A stretch of DNA of 64,000 bases, taken from Nitrospirillum sp034653275 (GTDB lineage Bacteria > Pseudomonadota > Alphaproteobacteria > Azospirillales > Azospirillaceae). The DNA lies in NCBI RefSeq assembly GCF_034653275.1, contig NZ_JAYEES010000003.1:124001-188000 (forward strand), read 5' to 3'. A program made the translations under genes and the position numbers. Shown piece after piece: positions 50,149-59,748 of the stretch (positions are counted from its first letter, which is position 1; the number at the start of each line of letters is the position of its first letter). The notes under the pieces are model-generated. The model did not search any database and was not told the DNA's origin. It saw only the letters and a program-made list of their open reading frames with translations.

Positions 50149-50820
50149 TTAGGACCCGATGGCCGCCGCCAGGTCACGCAGGCCGGAAACGGTCACCGTC
50201 GGCGGAATGTCCCAGGGGTCGAACAGCGCCTGGGGCGAGCGTTTCACCCAGGCCGCGGGCCACCCGGCGGAGAGGGCGCCGATGACATCGAAGGGGTTGC
50301 TGGAGACCAGCCAAGTGTCGGCCCGCGTGGCCGCCGCCGCCCGCAGGAAATGGCCGTAGACGGCGGGGTCGGGCTTAAACGACCGCAGGTCGTCCGTGCT
50401 GACCACGCCCAGGAACAGGCCGCTGATGCCGGCGGCGTCCAGCAGGGTGTGCACCGCCTCGGCGGCGCCGTTGGAAAAGGCGTAAAGGCGGAACCCGGCC
50501 GCGCGCAGCTGGGCCAGCCCGTCCGCCACGTCGGCGAAGGCCGGTAGCGTGCGGTAGGCGGTCAGCAGGGCCGTGCGCTGGTCCTGGCTCAGCGGCGACC
50601 CATAAAAGGCATTGGTATGGTCGAGGGCCTGGGCGGTGCAGACGCTGAAGGGAACGTAGGTGCGCATCAGGGCCCGGCGGAAGGCGTATTCCAGCTGCCG
50701 CTCCCGCCAGGTGCGCGAGAAGTCGGCCGCGCAGTCGCCGACCATGCCACCCAGCATGGCAACCAACCCATGGGTGTCGATCAGCGTGCCGTAGACGTCA
50801 AAAGCCAGTGTCGCCGTCAT
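50149..50820 (-). CDS. Haloacid dehalogenase type II (HAD superfamily)
   Basis: A 223-residue HAD hydrolase of the L-2-haloacid dehalogenase type. The nucleophile Asp8 lies in LAFDVYGTLID; motif II is LYAFSNGAAEAV, motif III Lys is in FKPDPAVYGHFL, and motif IV is VSSNPFDVIGALSAG. The SNP/FDV pattern and the WVKRS segment are typical of type II dehalogenases, although many such proteins act on phosphorylated or unknown substrates. It lies 29 bp downstream of the methyl-accepting protein gene in the same orientation, and ends 96 bp upstream of lepA. Confidence 0.9.
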   Translation of the reverse strand: MTATLAFDVYGTLIDTHGLVAMLGGMVGDCAADFSRTWRERQLEYAFRRALMRTYVPFSVCTAQALDHTNAFYGSPLSQDQRTALLTAYRTLPAFADVADGLAQLRAAGFRLYAFSNGAAEAVHTLLDAAGISGLFLGVVSTDDLRSFKPDPAVYGHFLRAAAATRADTWLVSSNPFDVIGALSAGWPAAWVKRSPQALFDPWDIPPTVTVSGLRDLAAAIGS

Positions 50821-50849
50821 CAGGCCCCTCCCTCACCGGAGGGACGATC

Positions 50850-52538
50850 CTACCCTGCCCGCACCTTGGTCAGGAAGCCCGCCACCTGATGACGCAAATG
50901 GTCGGATTGGGCGACCAGGTCCTGGGCGGCGTGCAGCACGTCCACGGCCATGGTGCCGGTCTCGCTGGCGGCGCGGGTCACCTGGCCGATGGTGCTGGAC
51001 ACGTCGGAGGTGCCGGCGGCGGCCTGGGCCACGCTGCTGGCGATCTCGTTGGTGGCCGCACCCTGCTGCTCCACCGCCGCGGCGATGGTGGTGACGATGT
51101 CGCTGATGCGGCCGATGGTGCCGCTGACGCCGTGGATGGCGCCGGCGGCACTGCCGGCCACGGCCTGGATCTCGCCGATCTGGGCGCTGATCTCCTCCGT
51201 CGCCTTGGCCGTCTGCGTCGCCAGGGTCTTCACCTCGCTGGCCACGACGGCGAAGCCCTTGCCGGCCTCACCCGCGCGCGCCGCCTCGATGGTGGCGTTC
51301 AGCGCCAGCAGGTTGGTCTGGCTGGCGATGTCGCTGATCAAGCGCACCACGTCGCCGATCTTGCGCGCCGCCTCCACCAGGCCGCCCACGGTGTGGTTGC
51401 TGCGCTCCGCCTCCACCACGGCGTTCTGCGCGATCTGTGAGGATTCCTCCACCCGCCGGCCGATCTCCTGGATGCTGGCGGACAGTTGCTCGGCCGCCGC
51501 CGCCACGGTGTTGACGTTGCCGGCCGCGGCCTCCGCCGCGCCGGCGACCGCCAGGGTTTGGTGGTTGGTCTGCTCGGCGATGGCCGACAGGCCCTTGGCG
51601 TTGCCCTGCATGCGGTCGGCGGCGCCGGCCACCCCCTCCACCACCTGGTTCATGCTGGCTTCGAACTCGTCGGCCAACTGGGCCAGGGCGGCCAGACGCT
51701 CGGCCTGGGCCTGGGCCTTCATCGTCTCCTGCTCATGGCGCAGGGTGTCGGCCTCCACCATGGTGCGCTGGAAGATACGCAGCGCCCGCACGGTGGCGCC
51801 GATCTCATCCCGCCGGTCGGTCGCCCGCACCTCCACGTTCTGGTCGCCGTCGGCCAGGGCCGTCATGGTGTCGACGATGCGCTTCAGCGGGCGCGACACG
51901 CTGGCCCAGGCGATCCACAGCGCCAGCGCCATGATCAGCACGGCGCCCGACAGGCCGGCCACCAGCGTCACCCAATAGGTGCGCTCGTTGCGGGCCTTGG
52001 CGGCAGCCTCGCCCTTGCTCAGATTCTCGTCCACCGCCTTGGTGATGACGGTCAGCCGGTCCAGCAGCTTGGACAGGCGGATGTCGAACTCATCGGTCAG
52101 GGTGGCGGCGCCGGCCTTGGTGTTGCCGGCCGCCATCTGTTCGCGCGCCTCTTCCGCGAACTTCATCATGGCCTTGAACTCGTCCCGGGCCATGGCCAGG
52201 TCGTCCTTGGACCCGGGGTTCAGCTTGGCCACGCTGTCCAGGTACTTGGAGAGGTCGCCGGCTTGCTGCCCGATCTCATCCTTCATGCTGTCGATGATGA
52301 ACTTGTCGGTTTCCGCCAGCATCATGTAGCTGATGCGGCCGATGTTGGCGGCGGCGCCATTGGCCCGGTCGATGGCCTTCAGGGCCTCCGCCTCGCCGCG
52401 CAGCAAGTGCTGGTACTGCGCAGCACCGGTGTTCATCTGCGACAGGGTGTAGAGGGAGGTGCCGAGCGTCACCAGCCCCATCAGGATCAGGGGCAGCAGC
52501 AGCTTCTGGATGATGGGCAGATCCCGGAAAAACTTCAT
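50850..52538 (-). CDS. Methyl-accepting chemotaxis protein
   Basis: A 562-residue membrane chemoreceptor: TM1 (residues 11-31), a helical periplasmic region (32-185) resembling a four-helix bundle ligand domain, TM2 (about 190-212), then HAMP (WASVSRPLKRIVDTMTALADG). A long coiled coil carries the tip sequence LLALNATIEAARAGEAGKGF, nearly identical to that of the globin-coupled receptor at 7.6 kb. There is no C-terminal CheR-binding pentapeptide. The ligand is unknown. The HAD gene follows closely. An AT-rich 130-bp region precedes it. Confidence 0.92.
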   Translation of the reverse strand: MKFFRDLPIIQKLLLPLILMGLVTLGTSLYTLSQMNTGAAQYQHLLRGEAEALKAIDRANGAAANIGRISYMMLAETDKFIIDSMKDEIGQQAGDLSKYLDSVAKLNPGSKDDLAMARDEFKAMMKFAEEAREQMAAGNTKAGAATLTDEFDIRLSKLLDRLTVITKAVDENLSKGEAAAKARNERTYWVTLVAGLSGAVLIMALALWIAWASVSRPLKRIVDTMTALADGDQNVEVRATDRRDEIGATVRALRIFQRTMVEADTLRHEQETMKAQAQAERLAALAQLADEFEASMNQVVEGVAGAADRMQGNAKGLSAIAEQTNHQTLAVAGAAEAAAGNVNTVAAAAEQLSASIQEIGRRVEESSQIAQNAVVEAERSNHTVGGLVEAARKIGDVVRLISDIASQTNLLALNATIEAARAGEAGKGFAVVASEVKTLATQTAKATEEISAQIGEIQAVAGSAAGAIHGVSGTIGRISDIVTTIAAAVEQQGAATNEIASSVAQAAAGTSDVSSTIGQVTRAASETGTMAVDVLHAAQDLVAQSDHLRHQVAGFLTKVRAG

Positions 52539-52685
52539 GCCGTCTGTCCTCCCCCAACGGGTGACGCCATAAGTGTAGGCGTCAGTTTCCGCTTTTTATC
52601 TTTGGAAAGATAGTAAGGGGTGGGGGTACGGGCGGTGCAAGCGGTTAAAGTAGTCTAAAATTCACAATAAATTGGTTAAAAGGAA

Positions 52686-52714
52686 AGGCGCCCCCTGAAA
52701 GCCAAGGGGCGCCT
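52686..52714 (-). terminator. Terminator of the pheS-pheT transcript
   Basis: On the minus strand AGGCGCCCC pairs with GGGGCGCCT (9 bp, 11-base loop), followed by TTCCTTTTAACC. It lies 23 bp after the pheT stop codon. Confidence 0.7.
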
Positions 52715-52737
52715 ACTGCAGGCTTGCGGCCTCTGTG

Positions 52738-55131
52738 TCAGCCGCGCAACACGGCGCCGGTCGCTTTGGTGACGGCGGCGACGACTTTGGCGGCCACGGC
52801 CTCGATTTCCGCATCTGTCAGGGTCTTGTCCACCGGTTGCAACGTGACCGACAGGGCGATGGACTTGAAGCCGGTTTCGACTCCAGGCCCCTGGTAGACA
52901 TCGAACAGCTGCACGCCGGTGATCAGGGCCTTGTCGGCCCCCTTGGCGGCGCGGACCAGACGATCCGCCTCCACCCCGGCCTCCACCACGAAGGCGAAGT
53001 CGCGGCTGATGGGCTGGAAGGCCGACAGCTCCAGCTTCGGCTTCTCCGTCCCGCCCTTCTTCTTCGGCTGCGGGATCAGGTCCAGGAACACCTCGAACGC
53101 CACCAGCGGGCCGGTCAGGTCCAAGGCCTCTAGCACCGCCGGATGCAGCTCGCCGAAGCGGGCCAGCACGGTGGGCCCCAGCCGCAGGCAGCCGGAGCGG
53201 CCCGGGTGGTACCAGCCGGGCGCATCGGTGGAGACGATCAGGTTGGCCGTGGGGGCGCCGGCGGCCTCCAGCGCCGCGAGGGCGTCGGCCTTGGCGTCAT
53301 AGGCGTCCACGGGGCGGGTGCCCTTGGCCCAGTGGCGGGCCACGGCCAGGCCGGCGCGCACACCGGCGGCCACCAGGTCCTGCCCCTTCTCGCTGCCGTC
53401 GCGGAAGGCGGGGCCCACCTCGAACAGCGCCAGGTCGGCATAGCCGCGCGCGGCGTTGCGGCCGGCGGCGGCGGCCAGGTTGGCCAGCACCGACGGGCGC
53501 ATGATGGCCAGGTCGGCGCTGATGGGGTTCAGCAGGGCCAGCTCATCCGGGGCGCCACCGAACAGCTTGGCCGTCTCGGGCGCCAGGAAGGACCAGGTGA
53601 TGGCTTCCAGCATGCCGCGGCCGGCCAGCAGGCGGCGCACGGTGGCGGTGCGGCGCTGCTTGGGCGTTACGGCGACCTTTGGCAGGCCCTCGTCCCGGGG
53701 CAGGCTGGTGGTGGGGATGGTGTCGAATCCGTGGATGCGCAGCACCTCCTCCACCAGGTCGGCCTCGCCCTGCACGTCGGCGCGCCAGGACGGCGGCACG
53801 GCGTGGATCAGGCCGTCCGTCCGGCTGGTCTCGAAGCCCAGGGCGGCCAGGATGCGCAACTGGTCGGCCTCTGGAACGTCCACGCCGCCCAGATGGGCCA
53901 CGCGGGCCGGACGCAGGGTCAAGGGACGGCGCCAGGCCGGCTCGGCACCGGCCACGAACACCTCCCCGGCCTGGCCGCCGCAGAGGTCCAGCACCAGGCG
54001 GGTCGCCTGCTCGATGCCGCTGACCACCGTGGCCGGGTCCACGCCGCGCTCGAAGCGGTAGCGGGCGTCGCTGTCGATCTGCAGGGCGCGGCCGGTTTCC
54101 GCCACCTTGGCGGGCTCGAACAGCGCCGCCTCGATGATGACGTCGGTGGTCGTCTCCGACACGCCGGTGCTCTCGCCCCCCATGACGCCGCCCAGGGACA
54201 GGACGGCGCCGCTGGCGTCGGCGATGACGGTCAGGCCAGCCGGCAGGGTGTATTCCTTGCCGTTCAGGGCCAGCAGCGTCTCTCCCGCCTTGCTCTCGCG
54301 CACGGTCAGGTCGCCCTGGACCTTGGCCGCGTCGAAGACGTGCAGGGGGCGCACCTGGTCCAGGGTCATCAGGTTGGTGATGTCCACCAGGGCCGAGATG
54401 GGGCGCAGGCCGACGGCGGTCAGCTTGTCCTGCAGCCACTGCGGGCTGGAGCCGTTGCGCACGCCCCGCACCACGCGGGCGGCGAACTGCGGGCAGGCGG
54501 CCGTTTCCAGTATCACCTTCACCGGGGCGGGGAAGACGCCGGGCACGGGCGCGGTGTTCAGGGGCTTCAGCGTGCCGACGCCGGCGGCGGCGAGATCGCG
54601 GGCGATGCCGTGGACACCGGCGCAGTCCACGCGGTCGGGGGTCAGCGAGATCTCGATGACGGCGTCGTCCAGCTTGCGCCAGGCGGCGAAGCTGGCACCC
54701 ACCGGCGCCTCCTCCGGCAGCTCGATGATGCCGTTGTGCTCGTCCGACAGGTTCAGTTCACGCTCGGAGCACAGCATGCCTCGGCTTTCCACGCCGCGGA
54801 TGGCGCCCACCTTCAGCGTGTCGCCCGTGGCGGGGATGACCGCGCCGGGGCTGGCGAACACCACGGTGATGCCGGCGCGGCAGTTGGGGGCGCCGCACAC
54901 CACCTGGACGGGTTCGCCCGTGCCGGTGTCGACCATGGCGACGCGCAGCTTGTCGGCGTTGGGGTGCTTCTCCGCCGACAGCACCTTGGCGATGACGAAG
55001 GGCGCCAGCGCCTTGCCGGTGTCCTCCACGCCCTCGACCTCCAGGCCCAGGGCGGTCAGCTTGTCGGTGATGACGTCCAGCGGGGCGCCGGTTTCAAGGT
55101 GCTGCTTCAGCCAGGAAAGGGTGAACTTCAT
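52738..55131 (-). CDS. pheT: Phenylalanyl-tRNA synthetase beta subunit
   Basis: The 797-residue beta chain of the alpha2-beta2 enzyme. It has an N-terminal EMAP/tRNA-binding domain (residues 40-150, KHPNADKLRVAMVDTG, VVCGAPNC), the B3/B4 editing domain (200-370), a B5 domain (400-475), the catalytic-like core (LVEEVLRIHGFDTIPTTSLP) and the C-terminal ferredoxin-fold anticodon-binding domain (AFQPISRDFAFVVEA). Transcribed after pheS with an 82-bp gap. Terminated by the hairpin just downstream. Confidence 0.97.
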   Translation of the reverse strand: MKFTLSWLKQHLETGAPLDVITDKLTALGLEVEGVEDTGKALAPFVIAKVLSAEKHPNADKLRVAMVDTGTGEPVQVVCGAPNCRAGITVVFASPGAVIPATGDTLKVGAIRGVESRGMLCSERELNLSDEHNGIIELPEEAPVGASFAAWRKLDDAVIEISLTPDRVDCAGVHGIARDLAAAGVGTLKPLNTAPVPGVFPAPVKVILETAACPQFAARVVRGVRNGSSPQWLQDKLTAVGLRPISALVDITNLMTLDQVRPLHVFDAAKVQGDLTVRESKAGETLLALNGKEYTLPAGLTVIADASGAVLSLGGVMGGESTGVSETTTDVIIEAALFEPAKVAETGRALQIDSDARYRFERGVDPATVVSGIEQATRLVLDLCGGQAGEVFVAGAEPAWRRPLTLRPARVAHLGGVDVPEADQLRILAALGFETSRTDGLIHAVPPSWRADVQGEADLVEEVLRIHGFDTIPTTSLPRDEGLPKVAVTPKQRRTATVRRLLAGRGMLEAITWSFLAPETAKLFGGAPDELALLNPISADLAIMRPSVLANLAAAAGRNAARGYADLALFEVGPAFRDGSEKGQDLVAAGVRAGLAVARHWAKGTRPVDAYDAKADALAALEAAGAPTANLIVSTDAPGWYHPGRSGCLRLGPTVLARFGELHPAVLEALDLTGPLVAFEVFLDLIPQPKKKGGTEKPKLELSAFQPISRDFAFVVEAGVEADRLVRAAKGADKALITGVQLFDVYQGPGVETGFKSIALSVTLQPVDKTLTDAEIEAVAAKVVAAVTKATGAVLRG

Positions 55132-55213
55132 CGCTACCTGCCGTTCTTCGGGTGGGGCGCCTGGCGTTTAAAGCCGGCTGCCGCTCTTGGGATGGGTTAT
55201 CGGGCTAGGCCCG

Positions 55214-56290
55214 TTAGCGGGTCAGACCTTGGGCCAAGCTGGGCACGTCCAGCGGCACGAAGCCGTAGTGCTTCAGCCAGCGCAGGTCGGCCTCGAAGAA
55301 GGTGCGCAGGTCGGGAATGCCGTACTTCAGCATGGCCACGCGCTCGATGCCCATGCCGAAGGCGAAGCCCTGCCAGCGGGTGCTGTCGATGCCGCAGTTC
55401 TCCAGCACCTTGGGATGGACCATGCCGCAGCCCAGGATCTCCAGCCAGTCGCCATGGTTGCCCAGCTTCAGCTCGCCGCCCTTGCGCGAGCAGCCGATGT
55501 CCACCTCCGCCGACGGTTCGGTGAAGGGGAAGAAGCTGGGGCGGAAGCGCAGCGGCAGGTCGTCCACCTGGAAGAAGGCGCGGCAGAACTCCAGCAGCGT
55601 GCCCTTCAGGTGGCCCATGTGGATGTTCTCGCCAATCACCAGACCTTCGATCTGGTGGAACATGGGGGTGTGGGTCTGGTCGTAGTCGGACCGGTAGGTG
55701 CGGCCCGGCGCGATGATGCGGATGGGCGGCTCCCCCGCCAGCATCGTGCGGATCTGCACCGGGCTGGTGTGGGTGCGCAGCACGCGGGTGCCCCCGTCCG
55801 GCCCGTTGGGCAGGTAGAAGGTGTCGTGCATCTGCCGGGCGGGGTGCTCTGGCGGGATGTTCAGGGCGGTGAAGTTGTTGAAGTCGGTCTCGATGTCCGG
55901 CCCCTCCGCCACGGTGAAGCCCATGTCGGCGAAGATGGCGATCATCTCCTCCACCGTCTGGCTGATGGGGTGGACGCGGCCCTCGACCTCGGGGCGGGGC
56001 GGGAGGCTGACGTCGATGCGCTCCGCCTCCAGCTTTTGCGCCAGCGCCTCGGCCTTCAGCACCTGGCGGCGGGCGTCCAGCGCCTGGCTGATCTCTTCCT
56101 TCACGGCGTTCAGGGCCTGGCCGCGTTCCCGCCGCTCATCCGGCGTCAGCGATCCCATGTCCTTCATCAGGCCGGTGATGCGGCCCTTCTTGCCCAGGGC
56201 GTCCACCCGCACCTCTTCCAGGGCGGCCAGGTCGGGGGCGGCGGCAGCGGCGGCCAGCAGGTCGGCCTTGAGGCTGTCGAGGATGTTCAT
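55214..56290 (-). CDS. pheS: Phenylalanyl-tRNA synthetase alpha subunit
   Basis: The 358-residue catalytic subunit. An N-terminal coiled coil (residues 1-90) is followed by the class II core with HPISQTVEEMIAIFADMGF, ARQMHDTFYLP (motif 1 region), HTSPVQIRTML, RIIAPGRTYRSDYDQTHTPMFHQ (motif 2) and GFAFGMGIERVAMLKYGI (motif 3). The order rpmI-rplT-pheS-pheT on one strand is the usual one. A terminator-like hairpin separates it from rplT. Confidence 0.97.
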   Translation of the reverse strand: MNILDSLKADLLAAAAAAPDLAALEEVRVDALGKKGRITGLMKDMGSLTPDERRERGQALNAVKEEISQALDARRQVLKAEALAQKLEAERIDVSLPPRPEVEGRVHPISQTVEEMIAIFADMGFTVAEGPDIETDFNNFTALNIPPEHPARQMHDTFYLPNGPDGGTRVLRTHTSPVQIRTMLAGEPPIRIIAPGRTYRSDYDQTHTPMFHQIEGLVIGENIHMGHLKGTLLEFCRAFFQVDDLPLRFRPSFFPFTEPSAEVDIGCSRKGGELKLGNHGDWLEILGCGMVHPKVLENCGIDSTRWQGFAFGMGIERVAMLKYGIPDLRTFFEADLRWLKHYGFVPLDVPSLAQGLTR

Positions 56291-56358
56291 CGCGACGATC
56301 CGTCTTTTGGGGCCCGTTCAGCGGGGGCAAGTGGGGCAGGGGTACCAGAAATCAGGCA

Positions 56359-56400
56359 GAAAAAAGGGGAGCGGGCCCGCCGGGCCTGCTCCCCTTCTTT
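56359..56400 (-). terminator. Terminator between rplT and pheS
   Basis: On the minus strand GGGGAGCAGGCCC and GGGCCCGCTCCCC form a long stem followed by TTTTTT. It ends the ribosomal-protein message and could attenuate pheST. I looked for a Phe-rich leader peptide like E. coli pheM just before it and found none. Confidence 0.75.
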
Positions 56401-56424
56401 CGGTAGCCGTTGATCCGGGTAGGA

Positions 56425-56787
56425 TCAAGCGGCCTTGAGAGCGGCCTGGGCTTGATCGACCAGGACCTTAAACGCCTCCGGCTCGCGCGCGGCGATGTCG
56501 GCGAGGACCTTGCGGTCAACGTCGATGGCGGCGCGCTTCAGGCCGTGCATGAACTGGCTGTAGGTCAGGCCGTGGATGCGGGCACCGGCGTTGATGCGCT
56601 GGATCCACAGGGCGCGGAAGTTACGCTTCTTGGCGCGACGGTCGCGGTAGGCGTAACGCAGCGCCTTCTCGACCTTCTCGATCGCGATCCGGAAGCAGTT
56701 GTTGGAACGACCCCGGTAGCCCTTGGCCAGCTTCAGGATCTTCTTGTGACGGGCGTGGGTGGTCACGCCCCGCTTAACGCGAGCCAT
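56425..56787 (-). CDS. rplT: 50S ribosomal protein L20
   Basis: A 120-residue basic protein with the L20 start MARVKRGVTTHARHKKILKL, the AKGYRGRSNNCFRIA segment and FRALWIQRINAGARIHGLTYSQF. Full length for the family. It follows rpmI by 13 bp on the same strand. L20 usually represses its own operon by binding the leader RNA. Confidence 0.98.
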   Translation of the reverse strand: MARVKRGVTTHARHKKILKLAKGYRGRSNNCFRIAIEKVEKALRYAYRDRRAKKRNFRALWIQRINAGARIHGLTYSQFMHGLKRAAIDVDRKVLADIAAREPEAFKVLVDQAQAALKAA

Positions 56788-56800
56788 GGTTCAGCCCTCC

Positions 56801-57001
56801 TTACGGTACCCGGATGAAATTCTTGGTGATGATGATACCGTCCTGCTTGGACAGGGTCATCATGCCGCGGGCGTTCCGCTTCATCTTCTGCGGACGCTTG
56901 CGCATGCCGTGGCGCTTGCCGGCGGCCTGGGCGCGAACGAGACCGGAGGCGGTCAGCTTGAACCGCTTCTTCGTCCCGCTGTGATTCTTCAGCTTGGGCA
57001 T
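56801..57001 (-). CDS. rpmI: 50S ribosomal protein L35
   Basis: A 66-residue basic protein starting MPKLKNHSGTKKRFKLTASG, with RAQAAGKRHGMRKRPQKMKR, the normal L35. First gene of the rpmI-rplT pair. infC is not adjacent: the next gene upstream on this strand is absent and a DUF488 gene diverges. Its leader contains two copies of CCCCTGGGG. Confidence 0.98.
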   Translation of the reverse strand: MPKLKNHSGTKKRFKLTASGLVRAQAAGKRHGMRKRPQKMKRNARGMMTLSKQDGIIITKNFIRVP

Positions 57002-57027
57002 TTTGGTTCCTCACGAAAGAATAACCG

Positions 57028-57049
57028 CCCCTGGGGGACACCCCTGGGG
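57028..57049 (-). promoter_or_regulatory. Repeated CCCCTGGGG palindromes in the rpmI leader
   Basis: Two identical 9-bp palindromes (57028-57036 and 57041-57049) lie 27-48 bp upstream of the rpmI ATG. They can form alternative hairpins, which would suit an L20 autoregulatory leader; this is inference. Confidence 0.35.
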
Positions 57050-57281
57050 ACGGCGGTGGATCCATTTGAGCGGGTGGGCATGCCCTGGACCTTTCGGTCC
57101 GGCCTCGCCGCCAAAATGAAGCGCGGTTTGTACACGGGGGCGGGACGTATGGCAAGGGCCGAGCGCGGCGGAATGACTCATTTCCAGGCACATCCGCCCC
57201 TTGCCGGACACAGGGCTGGGGCCCACTTCTGGAAAACGCCCAACGCAAACCACCGACTTCCCCGCCAGGAGGCGCCCGCCC

Positions 57282-57737
57282 GTGCCCGAGCTATACACCA
57301 TAGGGTATGAGAAGGCGGGCCAGCCGGCGCTGGTGGAGCGCCTGGTGCGGGCCGGCGTGCGCACCCTGATCGACGTGCGCGAGCTGCCGTTGTCGCGCCG
57401 CGCCGGCTTTTCCAAGGGGCCCCTGTCGGCGGCCCTGCGCCAAGCCGGCATCGAGTATCTGCACCTGAAGGCGCTGGGCACGCCCAAGGAGGGGCGCCTG
57501 GCCGGCCGTGCCGGCAACCAGCCGCTGTTCTGGTCCATCGTCGACAAGGCCCTGGCCCGCCCCGAAGCCCAATATGAGCTGGGGGTGGCCGCCGCCACCG
57601 CGCTGAACCAGGGCCCCGCCTGCCTGCTGTGCCTGGAGGACGACCCGCACATCTGCCACCGCTCCCGCGTCGCGGCCGACATGGCGGCGGGCTGGGGCTT
57701 CGACGTTCACCACCTGTCGGTGGACGCCGCCTTCTAG
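57282..57737 (+). CDS. DUF488 family protein
   Basis: A 151-residue cytoplasmic protein starting PELYTIGYEKAGQPALVERL, with TLIDVRELPLSRRAGFSKG, and ending in CLEDDPHICHRSRVAADM. The CxxDPxxCHR signature marks the DUF488 family, whose function is unknown; the conserved Cys/His residues suggest metal or redox chemistry. The GTG at 57282 is chosen because AGGAGG lies nine bases upstream and the family begins at this point. Divergent from rpmI. Confidence 0.88.
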   Translation: MPELYTIGYEKAGQPALVERLVRAGVRTLIDVRELPLSRRAGFSKGPLSAALRQAGIEYLHLKALGTPKEGRLAGRAGNQPLFWSIVDKALARPEAQYELGVAAATALNQGPACLLCLEDDPHICHRSRVAADMAAGWGFDVHHLSVDAAF

Positions 57738-57951
57738 CCCGCCCCGGATTCTCCGCCCCCAAATTTGCCAGCGGGCGCCGCATGGCGGACACAATGGGCG
57801 GCGAGAAGAACCAGGTGGCCGGCGGATGGGACCCGAAAGGGACGCTGGCCCAACGGACAGCTAGTCCAAGGGCTTGGGGCTAGGGTAAGCCTCAGGCGGT
57901 TCGGGTCAACGGGGCGCCTGAAGCGGTCGCCCGGGGGGAGCAAGTCGGCCA

Positions 57952-59706
57952 GTGCATCACGTCGACACCATCATCTTCGCGCTCGGGTCGCTGCTGATGC
58001 TGGCCATCCTGGCCGGCCGCGCCTCCTCGCGTGTCGGCGCGCCCCTGCTGCTGGTGTTCCTGGCGCTGGGAATCGCCGTCGACAAGCTGGCCAACTTCCA
58101 GTTCAACGATTACCGCCTGGCCTCGCTGGTCGGGTCCATCGCCATCGCGGTCATCCTGTTCGACGGCGGGCTGCGCACGCCCAAGGCGGTGTTCAAGGTG
58201 GCGCGCTGGCCGGCCCTGGTGCTGTCCACCATCGGCGTGCTGATCACGGCCGGCGTCACCTGCGTCGTGGCGCGCTGGCTGCTGGGCGTGGGCTGGGCCC
58301 AGGGTTTCCTTATCGGCAGCATCGTCGCCTCCACCGATGCGGCGGCCGTGTTCCTGCTGCTGCACCAGCGGGGCCTGCGCCTGCGCCCCCGCGTCTCCGC
58401 CCTGCTGGAGGTGGAGTCGGGCCTGAACGACCCCATGGCCGTGTTCCTGACCCTCCTGTCCATCCATGCGGTGCAGGGGGCGGGCTTCGGCTGGGCGCAA
58501 CTGGGGCAGTTCGCGCTGGAGATGGGCGGCGGCGGCGTCATCGGCGTGGCCGGCGGCTTCGCCCTGTCGGCCATCATCAACCGGCTGGAGCTGTCGGCCG
58601 GCCTCTATCCCATCCTGGCGCTGGCCGGCACGCTGTTCATCTTCGGCGCCACCCAGACCATCGGCGCCTCCGGCTTCCTGGCCGTCTACCTCGCCGGCTT
58701 CATCATGGGCAACCGCCGGGTCAAGGCGCGGCAGATCATTGAGCGCTTCCACGACGGGCTGGCGTGGCTCAGCCAGATCTCGCTGTTCCTCATGCTGGGC
58801 GTTCTGGTCTCGCCCGACACGCTGGTGCGGGTGGCGCTGCCGGCCCTGGTGGTCGCCGTCGCCCTGATGGTGGTGGCGCGGCCCCTGGCGGTCACGCTGT
58901 GCCTGTCCTTCTTCGGCTTCGCCTGGAACGAGCGGCTGTTCATCTCCTGGGTCGGCCTGCGCGGCGCGGTGCCTATCTTCCTGGGCCTGCTGCCGGTGCT
59001 GTCCGGCCTGCCGGGGGCCGAAACCTATTTCGGCATCGCCTTCGCCGTGGTGCTGCTGTCCCTGCTGGCCCAGGGTTGGACCATAGGCCCGGCGGCGCGG
59101 CTGCTGGACGTGGAAATCCCGGCCGATCCCGAACCGCCCGGCCGTGCCGACATCGACCTGCCGGTGGACGGGCCGCAGCAACTGGCCATGCTGACCGTGG
59201 CGCCGGAGAGCGAGGCGGCGGTGCGCGGCCTGGGCCGGCTGGTGGTGCCGGAATCCGTGCGCGTGCTGGCCATGATCCGTGAGGGCCACCCCGTGGCGCC
59301 GGAGGAGGTGCGCGTGCTCTACCCCGGCGACGCCGTGCTGGTGCTGGGCGAGCCGGCGGCCCTGACTGCCATGGAACGCCTGTTCGGCCGCCGCGACCAC
59401 GGCCGCCGCGCCGCCGGGCTGGGCGATTTCCAAGTCAAGGGCGACACGCCCCTGGCCACCGTGGCCGGGCTTTATGGGTTCGAGGCGCCGCCCGTCGACG
59501 GCGACATCGCCATCGGTGAGCACCTGGCCCGCCGCCTGGGCCGCCGCGCCTCCGTCGGCGTGCGCCTGAAGGTGGGCGAGGTCGCGCTGATCGTGGCGTC
59601 CATGGACGAGGCGCGGGTGACCGAGGTCGGCATCGACCTCACCCCCAACGAACGGCCCTGGACGCGCCTGCGCCAGGGCCTGAAGGGGCTCAGGCGCAGC
59701 GCCTGA
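57952..59706 (+). CDS. Cation:proton antiporter, NhaP2/CvrA type
   Basis: A 584-residue CPA1 antiporter. About 12 membrane helices fill residues 5-385, with the ion-binding region ASTDAAAVFLLL and ESGLNDPMAVFLTLLS; the Asp of the ND motif is present. A cytoplasmic RCK_C-like domain (about 415-480) and a CorC/HlyC-like tail (485-565) follow, as in K+/H+ antiporters NhaP2/CvrA. It exports K+ or Na+ in exchange for protons at the inner membrane. The start is GTG at 57952 with GGGGAG upstream. Convergent with regA. Confidence 0.92.
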   Translation: MHHVDTIIFALGSLLMLAILAGRASSRVGAPLLLVFLALGIAVDKLANFQFNDYRLASLVGSIAIAVILFDGGLRTPKAVFKVARWPALVLSTIGVLITAGVTCVVARWLLGVGWAQGFLIGSIVASTDAAAVFLLLHQRGLRLRPRVSALLEVESGLNDPMAVFLTLLSIHAVQGAGFGWAQLGQFALEMGGGGVIGVAGGFALSAIINRLELSAGLYPILALAGTLFIFGATQTIGASGFLAVYLAGFIMGNRRVKARQIIERFHDGLAWLSQISLFLMLGVLVSPDTLVRVALPALVVAVALMVVARPLAVTLCLSFFGFAWNERLFISWVGLRGAVPIFLGLLPVLSGLPGAETYFGIAFAVVLLSLLAQGWTIGPAARLLDVEIPADPEPPGRADIDLPVDGPQQLAMLTVAPESEAAVRGLGRLVVPESVRVLAMIREGHPVAPEEVRVLYPGDAVLVLGEPAALTAMERLFGRRDHGRRAAGLGDFQVKGDTPLATVAGLYGFEAPPVDGDIAIGEHLARRLGRRASVGVRLKVGEVALIVASMDEARVTEVGIDLTPNERPWTRLRQGLKGLRRSA

Positions 59707-59748
59707 GCCGTCCAGCCGATTGATCCGGCTGCCTTGGGGAAACCGCGC

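Noticed and set aside
56360..56424. Phe-rich attenuation leader (pheM-like) before pheST
   Set aside because: A terminator is present, but no short frame with clustered Phe codons precedes it on the minus strand.
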